Source: JBOGXA01 sp050694175 | Lineage (GTDB): Bacteria > Actinomycetota > CADDZG01 > WHSQ01 | Reading direction: 5' to 3' | Length of the DNA: 64,000 nucleotides | Assembly (NCBI GenBank): GCA_050694175.1 | Contig: JBOGXA010000003.1 | Location: forward strand, 62,001-126,000 | Shown: piece by piece, positions 55,802 through 64,000 of the stretch | How positions within the stretch are numbered: position 1 is the stretch's first letter | Layout: every line of letters starts with the position of its first letter | Program-made: the position numbers and the translations under genes | The notes under the pieces: generated by a model | What the model saw: only the letters and a program-made list of their open reading frames with translations | Databases searched by the model: none | What the model was told of the DNA's origin: nothing

Positions 55802-56949
55802 CCGGCGTTCTGCGGCGTCTGTACCGCGGCGAAACCAACATCGACTTCATCGGTCGTCGCAGGCTGTGGTTCACGATCTCAGCGACCGTCATCGCGGGCT
55901 GCATCCTGACTCTCACAACCAGGGGACTGAACTACGGGATCGAGTTCGAAGGCGGCGTCCAGACGGATGCCCCGATACCCGCCGATGGACCCCTCGGCGA
56001 TGCGAGCGACGAAGAAGTGGTCGCCGCAGTTGAAGACGCGCTGCCCGAAGGTGCCTCGGACGCGCACGTCCAGATCAGTCAGGGGGACGCGGGTCGCCGT
56101 GTCTCGGTTCAGACCAAGGAGATCGCCGATCCCGAGCGCCAGGAGCAGCTCGTTTCTGCTGTGGGGGAGGCGGTTGGCGCCGACCCCGCGGACACCAGCA
56201 CGCAAAGGATCGGCAGCAAGTGGGGCGCGGAGGTTACGAACAAGGCGGTGCGAGCCCTGGTCGTGTTCGTGCTCGTGGTGCTGGTCTTCATCTCGCTGCG
56301 CTTCGAGTGGAAGATGGCCGTCGCATCCATCATCGCTCTGCTCCACGACCTGACGATCACCGCGGGGGTCTACTCGCTCGTCGGATTCGAGGTGTCCCCG
56401 TCGTCGGTCATCGCCATCCTCACCATCCTGGGTTATTCGCTCTACGACACCGTTGTGGTATTCGACAAGGTCGAGGAGGACACGGAGCTGCTCGCCGCGA
56501 CCGGTCGGACCACATACCAGGACGCCGCCAACCTCGCGATGAATCAAGTCTTCATGCGATCGCTGAACACCTCGCTCGCGACCCTTCTTCCTGTCGCCGG
56601 TCTGCTGTTCGTGGGCGCCGGGCTACTCGGCGCGGAGACGCTCAAAGACCTCGCGCTTGCTCTCTTCGTGGGGCTATTGATCGGCGCGTACTCATCGATC
56701 TTTGTCGCTACGCCGATTCTGTCCGTCTGGAAGGAGCGGGAGCCCAAGTACCGGAATGTGCGCGAGCGCCTTGCCCGAGAGGCCCGGCGGGCGGAGGCTC
56801 GGGAGGTCGCTGCGGAAGTTGCGAACGAGGACGAGAGCGCCACAGCGCGCGTGCCGGCGACGGTGTCGTCGGGGCCTGCGGGGGCGGCCCGGGCTGCCAC
56901 CAGACCGCGTGCCGGTTCTAAGAAAGCGAAGCGTCGAAGGAGGCGGTGA
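55798..56949 (+). CDS. secF: Protein translocase subunit SecF
   Basis: Partner of SecD, 383 residues. The opening FTISATVIAGCILTL and NYGIEFEGGVQTD (the FxGG motif) and the six-segment pattern with SVIAILTILGYSLYDTVVVFDKV are diagnostic. The C-terminus is a long Arg/Ala-rich cytoplasmic tail ending in a basic cluster. ATG 55798 overlaps the secD stop (ATGA). The adjacent apt starts 4 nt downstream. Confidence 0.95.
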   Translation: MTGVLRRLYRGETNIDFIGRRRLWFTISATVIAGCILTLTTRGLNYGIEFEGGVQTDAPIPADGPLGDASDEEVVAAVEDALPEGASDAHVQISQGDAGRRVSVQTKEIADPERQEQLVSAVGEAVGADPADTSTQRIGSKWGAEVTNKAVRALVVFVLVVLVFISLRFEWKMAVASIIALLHDLTITAGVYSLVGFEVSPSSVIAILTILGYSLYDTVVVFDKVEEDTELLAATGRTTYQDAANLAMNQVFMRSLNTSLATLLPVAGLLFVGAGLLGAETLKDLALALFVGLLIGAYSSIFVATPILSVWKEREPKYRNVRERLAREARRAEAREVAAEVANEDESATARVPATVSSGPAGAARAATRPRAGSKKAKRRRRR

Positions 56950-56953
56950 CGAG

Positions 56954-57487
56954 ATGGCCTACGAGCCCAACCACGACTGGCTGAAGGACCACATCAGGGA
57001 CATACCCGATTTTCCCCAGGAGGGAATCGTCTTCAAGGACATCACCCCGCTGCTGGCCGACAAGAAGGCGTTCAGCTACACGATCGATGCGATCGCCCAC
57101 CACTTCGACCGCGATGAGATCGATAAGGTCCTGGGGATCGAGGCGAGGGGCTTCATGGTCGCTGCCCCCCTCGCGTACCGCTTCACGGCGGGACTCATCC
57201 CCGTTCGCAAGAAGGGGAAGCTCCCGTGGCAGGTGGAGTCCGAGGAGTATGCGCTCGAGTATGGGACCGATCACCTGGAGATCCACAGGGATGCGATCGC
57301 CTCGGGCGAGCGGATTCTCATCGTCGACGATGTGCTGGCAACCGGCGGCACGGCCCGCGCCACGGCCAGGCTCACCGAGCGCTGCGGCGGCAAGGTCGCG
57401 GGCATTGCAACGATCATGGAGTTGTCCTTCCTGAACGGCCGGGACGCACTGTCCGGATACGAGTTCTTCTCTCTCATATCTTTCTAG
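56954..57487 (+). CDS. apt: Adenine phosphoribosyltransferase
   Basis: Type I PRTase salvaging adenine with PRPP; 177 residues. IPDFPQEGIVFKDITPLLAD is the family N-terminus, GIEARGFMVAAPLAYR the adenine-site region, and ILIVDDVLATGGTARAT the PRPP loop. The frame is open from 56702 inside secF, but ATG 56954, 4 nt after the secF stop and behind a purine-rich stretch, is the natural start. Position between secF and relA is the usual actinobacterial order. Confidence 0.95.
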   Translation: MAYEPNHDWLKDHIRDIPDFPQEGIVFKDITPLLADKKAFSYTIDAIAHHFDRDEIDKVLGIEARGFMVAAPLAYRFTAGLIPVRKKGKLPWQVESEEYALEYGTDHLEIHRDAIASGERILIVDDVLATGGTARATARLTERCGGKVAGIATIMELSFLNGRDALSGYEFFSLISF

Positions 57488-57598
57488 TCGCCGTGCCGGC
57501 GGCTTGCGCCGCTCGAACTGCTCAGGATGACTAGCCTGAAGTGAGGAAATCGCCTCATCCCCCTATCCCCGCCGGTACCGGGTTCCTACGCTCCCCGT

Positions 57599-57877
57599 GT
57601 GGTGGTGGTTGGCAAAGGCTCGGAGAGGCGATCGCTGAAGTACATCCGGCTGGCCGCATGGCTGGCCGATCGACCTTCGGCGGTCGAGCGCTTGGTGATG
57701 TCCCTGGCCGAGATCGAGGGTTTGGTAGGCGCCTCACTCCCGCCGAACGCCCGGTTCCCCTCGTGGTGGCGAAACGACCCGCGCAGGATGCACAGCCGGG
57801 CGTGGATGACCGCCGGCTGGGAGGTCGAGGCAATGGATGCGCAGACGGGGACCATCACTTTCGCCCGGAGGACGTGA
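57599..57877 (+). CDS. DUF7662-like small protein
   Basis: A 92-residue protein. Its core (YIRLAAWLADRPSAVERLVMSLAEIEGLVGASLPPNARFPSWWRNDP, then SRAWMTAGWEVEAMD, then ITFAR) matches the pattern I know for the DUF7662 family: Leu-rich helix, EIE-x-LG-LP, WW-N, AW-AGW. Function is unknown. Start codons GTG 57599-57605 are all possible, and no good SD is seen. It lies between apt and relA with its own spacing and is not part of the tight operon. Confidence 0.65.
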   Translation: MVVVGKGSERRSLKYIRLAAWLADRPSAVERLVMSLAEIEGLVGASLPPNARFPSWWRNDPRRMHSRAWMTAGWEVEAMDAQTGTITFARRT

Positions 57878-57920
57878 CCCGCCGGGAGCGGAATTGGGCG
57901 TTACCCGTCAACCCCTCTTC

Positions 57921-57931
57921 TACAATGAGTT
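57921..57931 (+). promoter_or_regulatory. Candidate leaderless promoter (-10) of relA
   Basis: TACAAT at 57921-57926 ends 5 nt before ATG 57932. Confidence 0.5.
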
Positions 57932-60205
57932 ATGGGTTCGATTCCGGAGCAGCCCCACGAGGCGCAGCGCGCTCCCTCACGGGTCGTTAAAGGAGTCCTT
58001 CATCGTGTCCGGACGCCCCGCGGAAGCTCGGCGCCGGAGCTGGCCGACCTCCTCAAGACCGTGCGTGCGCGCCGCCCGAAAATCAATCCAAAACCCATAG
58101 AGCGCGCCTTCGTGATGGCCGATGCGGCCCACGCGGGTCAATTCCGCAAGTCGGGTGACGCCTTCATCACTCATCCCGTCGGCGTGGCCACCGTTCTCGC
58201 CGAGATCGGTCTCGACGAGACCACGATTGCAGCGGCGCTCCTCCACGACGCAGTGGAGGACACAGATCTCTCGCTGTCTGAGGTCGAGCGGGAGATGGGG
58301 TTCGAGATCGCATCGCTGATAGACGGCGTCACGAAGCTGGAGAAGATCCGTTTCCGCTCCCCCGAGCAGAGCCGCGCCGAAAACCTGCGAAAGATGATGG
58401 TTGCGACGGCGAAGGATGTGCGCGTTCTGCTCATCAAGATCGCCGACCGCCTCCACAACATGCGGACGCTGGCACCCCTACCGCCCGAGAAGCGCAGAAT
58501 CATCGCACGCGAAACCCAGGAGATCTACGCACCCCTCGCCCACAGGCTCGGCATGTACGCGGTCAAGTGGGAGCTGGAGGATCTTGCGTTCGAGACCCTT
58601 CACCCCAAGCGGTATGCGGAGATGGCCGCATTGATTCAAGGACGTCAACCCGAGCGCGAGCGCGTCCTGGACGGCGTATGCGATCAGATCGCCGCAAAGC
58701 TGAGAGAGGTCAAGATCAAGGCGGAGGTGTCGGGGCGGCACAAGCACCTCTATTCCATCTACGAAAAGATCGTTCTGCGCGGCAAGCAGTTCGATGAGAT
58801 CTTCGACCTCGTGGGCATCCGGGTCGTCTGCGAGTCGGTTCGCGATTGTTACGCCGCTCTGGGGGCCCTACACACCCTCTTCACGCCCGTTCCGGGCCGC
58901 TTCAAGGACTACATCGCAATGCCCAAGTTCAACATGTATCAGTCCCTTCACACCACTGTGATGGGGCCGCCCGGGCGGCCCATGGAAATCCAGCTCAGGA
59001 CGCGCGAGATGCACAAAGCGGCCGAGTTCGGCATCGCGGCGCACTGGTTGTACAAGGAACAGCGCCGCGGCAAGGTATCCGAAGACGAGATTGCGTGGCT
59101 CCAGCGCATGATGGACTGGCAGCGTGAGTCTGCCGATCCGAAGGAGTTTCTGGAGTCGCTGAAGATCGATCTCTACTCCGACGAGATCTTTGTATTCACT
59201 CCCAAAGGAGATGTCATTGCATTACCGCGTGGAGCTACACCTCTCGACTTTGCGTACGCGATCCACACCGAGGTAGGCCACCGTACCGTGGGGGCCCGAG
59301 TCAGCGGGAGGTTGGTGGCGCTGACGCATTCCTTGAGCTCGGGCGATTCGGTCGAGATCATCACATCGAAAGGGGCGGCGACGCCATCGCGCGACTGGCT
59401 CCAGATCGTGAAGACGCCGAGGGCTCGGAACAAGATCCGGCAGTGGTTCGCTCGCGAGCGCCGCGAAGATGCCCTGGCGCAAGGGCGCGATCTGCTCGTT
59501 CATTCCATGCGCAGGCAGGGACTCCCCGTCGAGAAGATCGCCAAGTCGGACCTTCTCCAGCAAGTCGGAGAGGGCCTCAACTACCAAGACCTCGAGGCCA
59601 TGCACGTTGCCATCGGCGAAGGGCACCTGTCGCCACAGTCGGTCACGACGCGTGTCTTGCGGTTACTCGAGCCGACCGAGGTGGATGAGGACGCGCCACT
59701 AGAGGAGCCCGGAACGCGCCGGCGGGTGCGTAAGGCCCGCGGAAGAGGCGTCATCGTCGAGGGATTCGATGATTTGCTCGTGCGGCTGGCGCGTTGCTGC
59801 ACTCCGATGCCCGGGGACCGGATAGTTGGGTTCCTCACACGTGGACGCGGGGTATCGGTGCACCGCCACGACTGCCCGAACACCAAGGCGCTCCAGGGGA
59901 TCGATGAGGGGCGAATGATCAACGTGTGGTGGGACAACCAGCAGGGTGGGACGTTCCTCGCCGCGATCCAGATCGAGGCGCTCGACCGAACCAAATTGCT
60001 GCGCGACGTGACGTCTGCGATCTCCGACGTCGGTGTCAACATCTTGACCTCGTCGACGCGCGCAGGACGTGACGGCATCGCAACGCTCACCTTCACTTTT
60101 GAGCTCGCCGACCCGAATCACCTCGAGCATGTGATCCAAAGTGTCCGTCACATCGATTCCGTGTTCGACGCATATCGCGTCGTCCCATCCGCCGCCCGCT
60201 CGTAA
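57932..60205 (+). CDS. relA: Bifunctional (p)ppGpp synthetase/hydrolase (RelA/SpoT, Rel)
   Basis: Stringent-response enzyme of 757 residues. The HD hydrolase has HDAVEDT (His105-Asp106), and IKIADRLHNMRT is intact. The synthetase has GRHKHLYSIYEKI and GRFKDYIAMPKFNMYQSLHTTV; RFKD is the RxKD form typical of bifunctional Rel enzymes. The TGS domain (about 408-470), helical region and C-terminal ACT domain (about 680-750) are all present, with CCTPMPGDRIVGFLTRGRGVSVHRHDC. It follows secD-secF-apt as in mycobacteria. Confidence 0.96.
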   Translation: MGSIPEQPHEAQRAPSRVVKGVLHRVRTPRGSSAPELADLLKTVRARRPKINPKPIERAFVMADAAHAGQFRKSGDAFITHPVGVATVLAEIGLDETTIAAALLHDAVEDTDLSLSEVEREMGFEIASLIDGVTKLEKIRFRSPEQSRAENLRKMMVATAKDVRVLLIKIADRLHNMRTLAPLPPEKRRIIARETQEIYAPLAHRLGMYAVKWELEDLAFETLHPKRYAEMAALIQGRQPERERVLDGVCDQIAAKLREVKIKAEVSGRHKHLYSIYEKIVLRGKQFDEIFDLVGIRVVCESVRDCYAALGALHTLFTPVPGRFKDYIAMPKFNMYQSLHTTVMGPPGRPMEIQLRTREMHKAAEFGIAAHWLYKEQRRGKVSEDEIAWLQRMMDWQRESADPKEFLESLKIDLYSDEIFVFTPKGDVIALPRGATPLDFAYAIHTEVGHRTVGARVSGRLVALTHSLSSGDSVEIITSKGAATPSRDWLQIVKTPRARNKIRQWFARERREDALAQGRDLLVHSMRRQGLPVEKIAKSDLLQQVGEGLNYQDLEAMHVAIGEGHLSPQSVTTRVLRLLEPTEVDEDAPLEEPGTRRRVRKARGRGVIVEGFDDLLVRLARCCTPMPGDRIVGFLTRGRGVSVHRHDCPNTKALQGIDEGRMINVWWDNQQGGTFLAAIQIEALDRTKLLRDVTSAISDVGVNILTSSTRAGRDGIATLTFTFELADPNHLEHVIQSVRHIDSVFDAYRVVPSAARS

Positions 60206-60208
60206 TCG

Positions 60209-61939
60209 ATGGAGGGGAGCCAATGGCTGGCGGCCTGGCTGATCGCCGGCTCTGTGGTCGGTGGCTGCACCTCATCGAGGGGGCCCGAGCCGGCGGACTC
60301 GCTACCGACGGCCGCGGCCGCTGCCGATGAGTTCGTGGCGGCGTGGGCGAGCGGCGACTACGAGCTCATGGTGGGTTCGTTGGCCGAGGCCACGGACTCG
60401 GAGTGGGACGCCACCGGGCTCGATCGGTGGATGCGCCGGCGGCTCGCCGCCGGCCTGGTCACCTCTTTCGAGATAGAGCGGTCCGGCGAGCCCTCGGAGA
60501 CGAACTCGGCGGGGGTCGCGATCCCGATCACGATCACGCTTCAGTCCGACGCCGCTGTGGAGCCGGCGGAGGTGGCCGCCACCCTCGAGATGACGTACGA
60601 CGATGATTCCGAACGGTGGCGGGCGCTGTGGGATGAGTCGTTGTTGTTCGGCGACATCGATGGGGCCCGCCGCTTTAGGGTGGCGGCGAGGTGGCCGCGC
60701 CGGGCGCCGATCCTCGATCGCAGAGGCCGTCGCATCGCGGTGGGGCCGTCCGGTTCGCGCAGATATCCCTTCGGATCTCTCGCCGGAAGCACGATCGGGC
60801 ATGTCGAGCCGCTTGCGCGCGGCGACCTCGCCGACGTCGAGACGATGCACCGCCCGCAGGACCTCGTCGGTGGGTCGGGAATCGAAGAGGCTTTCGAGGA
60901 CCAGCTTGCGGGGAGCCCCCAAACGAAGCTGATGGTCGTCGACGACGACGGCCGGCGGCTGACCACCCTCGGTGCGCGCAGGGCGATTCCCGGGACGAGT
61001 GTGAAAACGACGCTCGACATGGACGTGCAGCGCGCTGCGGAGGAGTCCTACGGCGGCGAGGTCGGTGGGGCGGTAGTGATGCGTCCGGCAACCGGCGACC
61101 TCATGGCGGTTGTGGACTCCGGCGCGTTCGACCCGGGTGGTTACGTGGGGGTCGGAGGGATCGAGCCATTCAACCGTGCCCTGGTGGGGCTGTACCCGCC
61201 GGGTTCGGCAATGAAGGTCGTTACGGCATCGGCCGCGCTCGACACCGGAGCGGTAACGCCCGCGACGAGGGTAACGGGACCGAAGGAATACAAGGGTGTA
61301 CGCAACTTCGAGTCCGGCGAGTTCGGAAGCATCGAGTTCGCAACGGCTCTCAAGTTCAGCGTCAACACGGCATTCGCGCAGGTCGCCGAGGACCTTGGTG
61401 CCGCGCGACTGACTCGCTACGCGCGCGCATTCGGCTTCAACCAGGAGCCGGCCCTGGAGGTGGAGACGGCCGCATCCTCCTTCCCGAAGCCCGCCGACGA
61501 GGGCGACCTGCTGTGGGGCTCGATCGGCCAGGCGCAGGTCCTGGCGACACCCTTGCAGATGGCGACGGTGGCGGCGACCGTCGCCAATAGTGGCGTGCGC
61601 GTGGAGCCTCGGATCACGCTGGGCGACAAATCGGACCGAGCACGTGCCATTGGACGCGGCACCGCGCGGACAATGACGAGATTGATGGAAAACGTGGTCG
61701 TGGGGGGCACGGGATCGGCGGCTCGAATCGCGGGTGCCCGGATTGCCGGCAAGACCGGGACTGCCGAGGTCGATGTGGCGGGCAAGCGCAAGAATCACGC
61801 GTGGTTCGTGTGCTTTGCTCCCGCCGACAAACCAAAGGTGGCGATCGCGGTGGTCTCGGAATACGGGGGCATCGGCGGTGAAGTGGCGGCTCCGATCGCA
61901 GGCCGGATGCTCATTCGCGTGCTCCCGCTGGTGAGATGA
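60209..61939 (+). CDS. Lipoprotein-type penicillin-binding protein with NTF2-like domain
   Basis: A 576-residue class B-type transpeptidase. The leader ends in GGC (Cys20), suggesting lipid anchoring instead of the usual membrane segment. Then comes an NTF2/MecA-N-like domain (about 38-155), a dimerisation region, and the transpeptidase with SxxK as Ser333-AMK (GSAMK, in place of STFK), SxN as Ser384-Val-Asn386 and KTG at Lys515 (GKTGTAE). The active site is complete. No glycosyltransferase domain is present. It starts 4 nt after relA. MecA/PBP2a-like architecture, but beta-lactam behaviour cannot be inferred. Confidence 0.86.
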   Translation: MEGSQWLAAWLIAGSVVGGCTSSRGPEPADSLPTAAAAADEFVAAWASGDYELMVGSLAEATDSEWDATGLDRWMRRRLAAGLVTSFEIERSGEPSETNSAGVAIPITITLQSDAAVEPAEVAATLEMTYDDDSERWRALWDESLLFGDIDGARRFRVAARWPRRAPILDRRGRRIAVGPSGSRRYPFGSLAGSTIGHVEPLARGDLADVETMHRPQDLVGGSGIEEAFEDQLAGSPQTKLMVVDDDGRRLTTLGARRAIPGTSVKTTLDMDVQRAAEESYGGEVGGAVVMRPATGDLMAVVDSGAFDPGGYVGVGGIEPFNRALVGLYPPGSAMKVVTASAALDTGAVTPATRVTGPKEYKGVRNFESGEFGSIEFATALKFSVNTAFAQVAEDLGAARLTRYARAFGFNQEPALEVETAASSFPKPADEGDLLWGSIGQAQVLATPLQMATVAATVANSGVRVEPRITLGDKSDRARAIGRGTARTMTRLMENVVVGGTGSAARIAGARIAGKTGTAEVDVAGKRKNHAWFVCFAPADKPKVAIAVVSEYGGIGGEVAAPIAGRMLIRVLPLVR

Positions 61940-62385
61940 GGGCGGTCGTCCAGCGGGTATCGAATGCAGAGGTACGCGTCGGCGATCGCGTGGCCGGAGC
62001 CATCGAAGGGGGTGTCGTCGTGCTTCTTGGGATCGCGCCCGAGGATGGCGCACATGAGGTGCGATGGGTGACCGACAAGGTTGCCAACCTCCGCATCTTC
62101 GCCGACAACGAGGGGAAGATGAACCGGTCGCTGCTCGACATTGCCGGCGAAGCCCTCGTCGTGTCGCAGTTCACGCTCTACGGCGACGCGCGCAGGGGTC
62201 GACGGCCGTCATTCATCCGCGCAGCACAGGGACCCGAAGCCGAACGTGTCTACGACGACGTGATCGGCGAGTTCCGTGCCCTCGGTATCAAGTGCGCAAC
62301 CGGCGAGTTCGGGGCCATGATGCAGGTGTCACTTACCAACGACGGGCCCGTGACGATCCTGCTCGACTCGCAGAAGGGGATCTGA
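61936..62385 (+). CDS. dtd: D-aminoacyl-tRNA deacylase
   Basis: Removes D-amino acids from tRNA; 149 residues. MRAVVQRVSNAEVRVGD, VVSQFTLYGDARRGRRPSF (SQFTL motif) and TNDGPVTILLDS (NxGPVT motif) are the two active-site signatures. ATG 61936 overlaps the penicillin-binding-protein stop (ATGA). It is 7 nt from the convergent transketolase end. Confidence 0.95.
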   Translation: MRAVVQRVSNAEVRVGDRVAGAIEGGVVVLLGIAPEDGAHEVRWVTDKVANLRIFADNEGKMNRSLLDIAGEALVVSQFTLYGDARRGRRPSFIRAAQGPEAERVYDDVIGEFRALGIKCATGEFGAMMQVSLTNDGPVTILLDSQKGI

Positions 62386-62391
62386 GACGCC

Positions 62392-63351
62392 TCAGTCCTT
62401 CAAGACCCGGCGGGCGGCGTCCATGATCGCGCTGGGTGTGAGTCCGAACTGAGCCAGTAGTTCATCCGGGGTGCCGGACGTCGCGTACATGTCGCCGAGA
62501 TCGACGAACGCCATTCGGGTGGGGCGCCTCTCGGCCACGATCATCGACACGATCGATCCCAAACCACCGTAGGCCAGATGCTCCTCGGCTACGACGATTC
62601 CTTTCGTTTCGTTTGCGGCGCGCTCGATCGCTCCACCGTCTGCCGGCTTGACCGTGTGCATGTCGATCACCCGGGCCGCAACCCCCTCTTCCGCGAGGCC
62701 TTCGGCGGCATCGAGCGCCATCGCGACCATGATGCCGTTGGCAACGATCGTGACGTCGTCACCCTCCCTCATCACAGTTGCTTTGCCCGGATGCCACTCC
62801 AATCCATCCCCGTATACGAGAGGTACTGCCGGACGGCCGCACCGCAAGAATGTCGGGCCATCGCGCTCGATCATCGCGTGGGTTGCGGCCGCGGCGCTGG
62901 GCCCGTCGGCGGGAACGATCACAGTCACCCCGGGCAATGCGCACGCGAGCGCGACATCCTCGATGGCCATCTGCGAGGGCCCGTCTTCGCCTATGGAGAT
63001 GCCGGCGTGCGATCCCACCAACTTCACGTTCAGGTTCGGGAACGCGACCGACATGCGGACTTGATCGAAGGCGTTCGACAAGAGAAAGGTCGAAAAGGAA
63101 GCGGCGACGGGTATCTTGCCGCTCGCAGCAAGCCCCGACGCGATGCCGATGAGGTTCGATTCCGCGATGCCGACGTTGAAGAAGCGATCGGGGTGTTTCG
63201 CTGCGAAGGCGTTGGTGTAAGTGGAGTTGTTGACGTCCCCGTCGAGGACGACGATGCGTTCGTTCGCGCCGGCCTCTACCAGCGCGTCGCCGAATGCCTC
63301 GCGCGTGGCCGGGCCCAACTCGAAATCGAGGCGCTCCAAGCCGAAGCTCAC
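62392..63351 (-). CDS. Transketolase, C-terminal (pyrimidine-binding) subunit
   Basis: Second half of a split transketolase, 319 residues from GTG 63351. The pyrimidine-domain Glu region reads NVGIAESNLIGIASGLAASGKIPV and the C-terminal domain ends with the family's VVAEEHLAYGGLGSIVS. The frame is open to 63417 inside the neighbour, but GTG 63351 overlaps the neighbour's stop (GTGA). Works with the N-terminal subunit in the pentose-phosphate or related pathway. Confidence 0.93.
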   Translation of the reverse strand: MSFGLERLDFELGPATREAFGDALVEAGANERIVVLDGDVNNSTYTNAFAAKHPDRFFNVGIAESNLIGIASGLAASGKIPVAASFSTFLLSNAFDQVRMSVAFPNLNVKLVGSHAGISIGEDGPSQMAIEDVALACALPGVTVIVPADGPSAAAATHAMIERDGPTFLRCGRPAVPLVYGDGLEWHPGKATVMREGDDVTIVANGIMVAMALDAAEGLAEEGVAARVIDMHTVKPADGGAIERAANETKGIVVAEEHLAYGGLGSIVSMIVAERRPTRMAFVDLGDMYATSGTPDELLAQFGLTPSAIMDAARRVLKD

Positions 63352-64000
63352 GTCGCCCCCCCTACTTCGGCAAGGGCCTTGGCTTCCTCCTCCGGAGGGA
63401 TCGGTTTCCCATGCCACTTATGGGGGGCTTCCTCCAGAAGCGACACACCCTTGCCCTTGACGGTGCCGGCGATGATCGCTTGCGGTCGGCCGCTCACGCC
63501 CCGGGCCCATTCGAATGCCTGCGCGAGCTCGTCCAGCGAATGGCCGTCTACGCTCGTGACCTCGAACCCGAAGGTCCTGAGCTTGTCTTCGAGCGGCTCG
63601 AGGGACTGGATCTCGTCGACCGCGCCGGTCTGCTGGTACCCGTTGCGGTCCACTATCAGCGTGAGGTTGTCGAGCCGGTGGTTGCCGGCGTACATGGCCG
63701 CCTCCCAGATCTGACCCTGCTCGCTCTCGCCGTCGCCGACCATCACGTAGACGCGGAACGAGCGCCCGTCGAGCCTTGCGGCGAGCGCGTGACCTATGCC
63801 GATCGAGAAGCCCTGGCCGAGGGACCCCGTCGACGCCTCGACGCCGGCCAGCCGGCACATGTTGGGGTGGCCTTCGAGCGGAGAGCCGAGCTTTCGCAGG
63901 CTCATCAGGTCCTTTTCCGGGAAATAGCCGGCCGCGGCGAGTACCGCGTAGAGGCCGGGTGCTCCGTGGCCCTTGGACAGGACGAAACGATCGCGGTCGG
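63348..64000 (-). CDS. Transketolase, N-terminal (ThDP-binding) subunit, partial
   Basis: First half of the split transketolase, cut at the window edge. The frame is open from 64000 inward (reading FVLSKGHGAPGLYAVL), so ATG 63905 is internal. The ThDP motif GDGESEQGQIWEAAMYAGNHRLDNL is visible, plus GSLGQGFSIGIG. The final residues overlap the C-terminal subunit start. The N-terminus lies outside. Confidence 0.92.
   Translation of the reverse strand, partial: DRDRFVLSKGHGAPGLYAVLAAAGYFPEKDLMSLRKLGSPLEGHPNMCRLAGVEASTGSLGQGFSIGIGHALAARLDGRSFRVYVMVGDGESEQGQIWEAAMYAGNHRLDNLTLIVDRNGYQQTGAVDEIQSLEPLEDKLRTFGFEVTSVDGHSLDELAQAFEWARGVSGRPQAIIAGTVKGKGVSLLEEAPHKWHGKPIPPEEEAKALAEVGGAT

Noticed and set aside
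60302..62053. Minus-strand open frame of 583 codons opposite the penicillin-binding protein
   Set aside because: Shadow of a gene with complete catalytic motifs; no homology signal.

Overview
This is a high-GC chromosomal window from an actinobacterium. No organism name can be read from it. The evidence is a phosphatidylinositol-mannoside block (PIP synthase, acyltransferase, PimA-type mannosyltransferase), a HspR-type HAIR operator at clpB, a mycobacterial/Bacillus-type LexA box at ruvC, a DUF222/HNH (13E12-family) gene, PdxST-type B6 synthesis and many apparently leaderless promoters. It may be a deep-branching, uncultured lineage. I see no rRNA, no complete insertion sequence, no prophage and no CRISPR. 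One tRNA gene, Val(CAC), is present.

Layout. 1-13.5 kb: sensor-kinase fragment, amidase, small zincin-like protein, uvrB, class V aminotransferase, uvrA, GH1 glycosidase, patatin phospholipase, tRNA-Val and two lipoproteins. 13.6-30.2 kb: hybrid histidine kinase, SRPBCC protein, ftsH, CDP-alcohol phosphotransferase, clpB, HNH/DUF222 gene, D-2-hydroxyacid dehydrogenase, a kinase/regulator pair, MidA-type methyltransferase with a TPR protein, a DUF2090 aldolase-like protein and a lipoprotein metallopeptidase. 30.2-60.2 kb: a backbone in the same order as the Mycobacterium tuberculosis Rv2614c-Rv2583c region: thrS, HIT, pgsA, patA, pimA ... pdxS, pdxT, yebC ... ruvC, ruvA, ruvB, yajC, secD, secF, apt, relA. 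Genes not usual at this locus interrupt it: an EF-G2-like GTPase, a GGDEF-EAL protein, two tryptophan-rich-tailed subtilases, a degenerate M48 peptidase, two DUF3048 lipoproteins, a class III cyclase, an HD hydrolase and a DUF7662 protein. 60.2-64 kb: a penicillin-binding lipoprotein, dtd and a split transketolase running off the window.

How the genes work together. Repair is concentrated here (uvrA, uvrB, ruvCAB), with ruvCAB under an apparent LexA box. Proteostasis genes are ftsH and clpB, and clpB has an overlapping HAIR/promoter. thrS to pimA couples translation and phospholipid/PIM synthesis. yajC-HD-secD-secF-apt-relA couples export, purine salvage and the stringent response.

The most unusual part is 37.5-47.3 kb. 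Two tandem secreted subtilases share a 317-bp C-terminal segment that is almost identical at DNA level (one mismatch counted), although the rest of the proteins differ clearly. They also share a repeated N-terminal motif (GVSWDDSKK) ahead of the signal segment. One carries a 21-residue poly-Asp tract encoded by a hexanucleotide repeat. Other notable signals are a 25-bp repeat found exactly, in inverted orientation, upstream of uvrA and of the HNH gene, and a triplicated 20-bp ATG-plus-SD unit between ruvA and ruvB.
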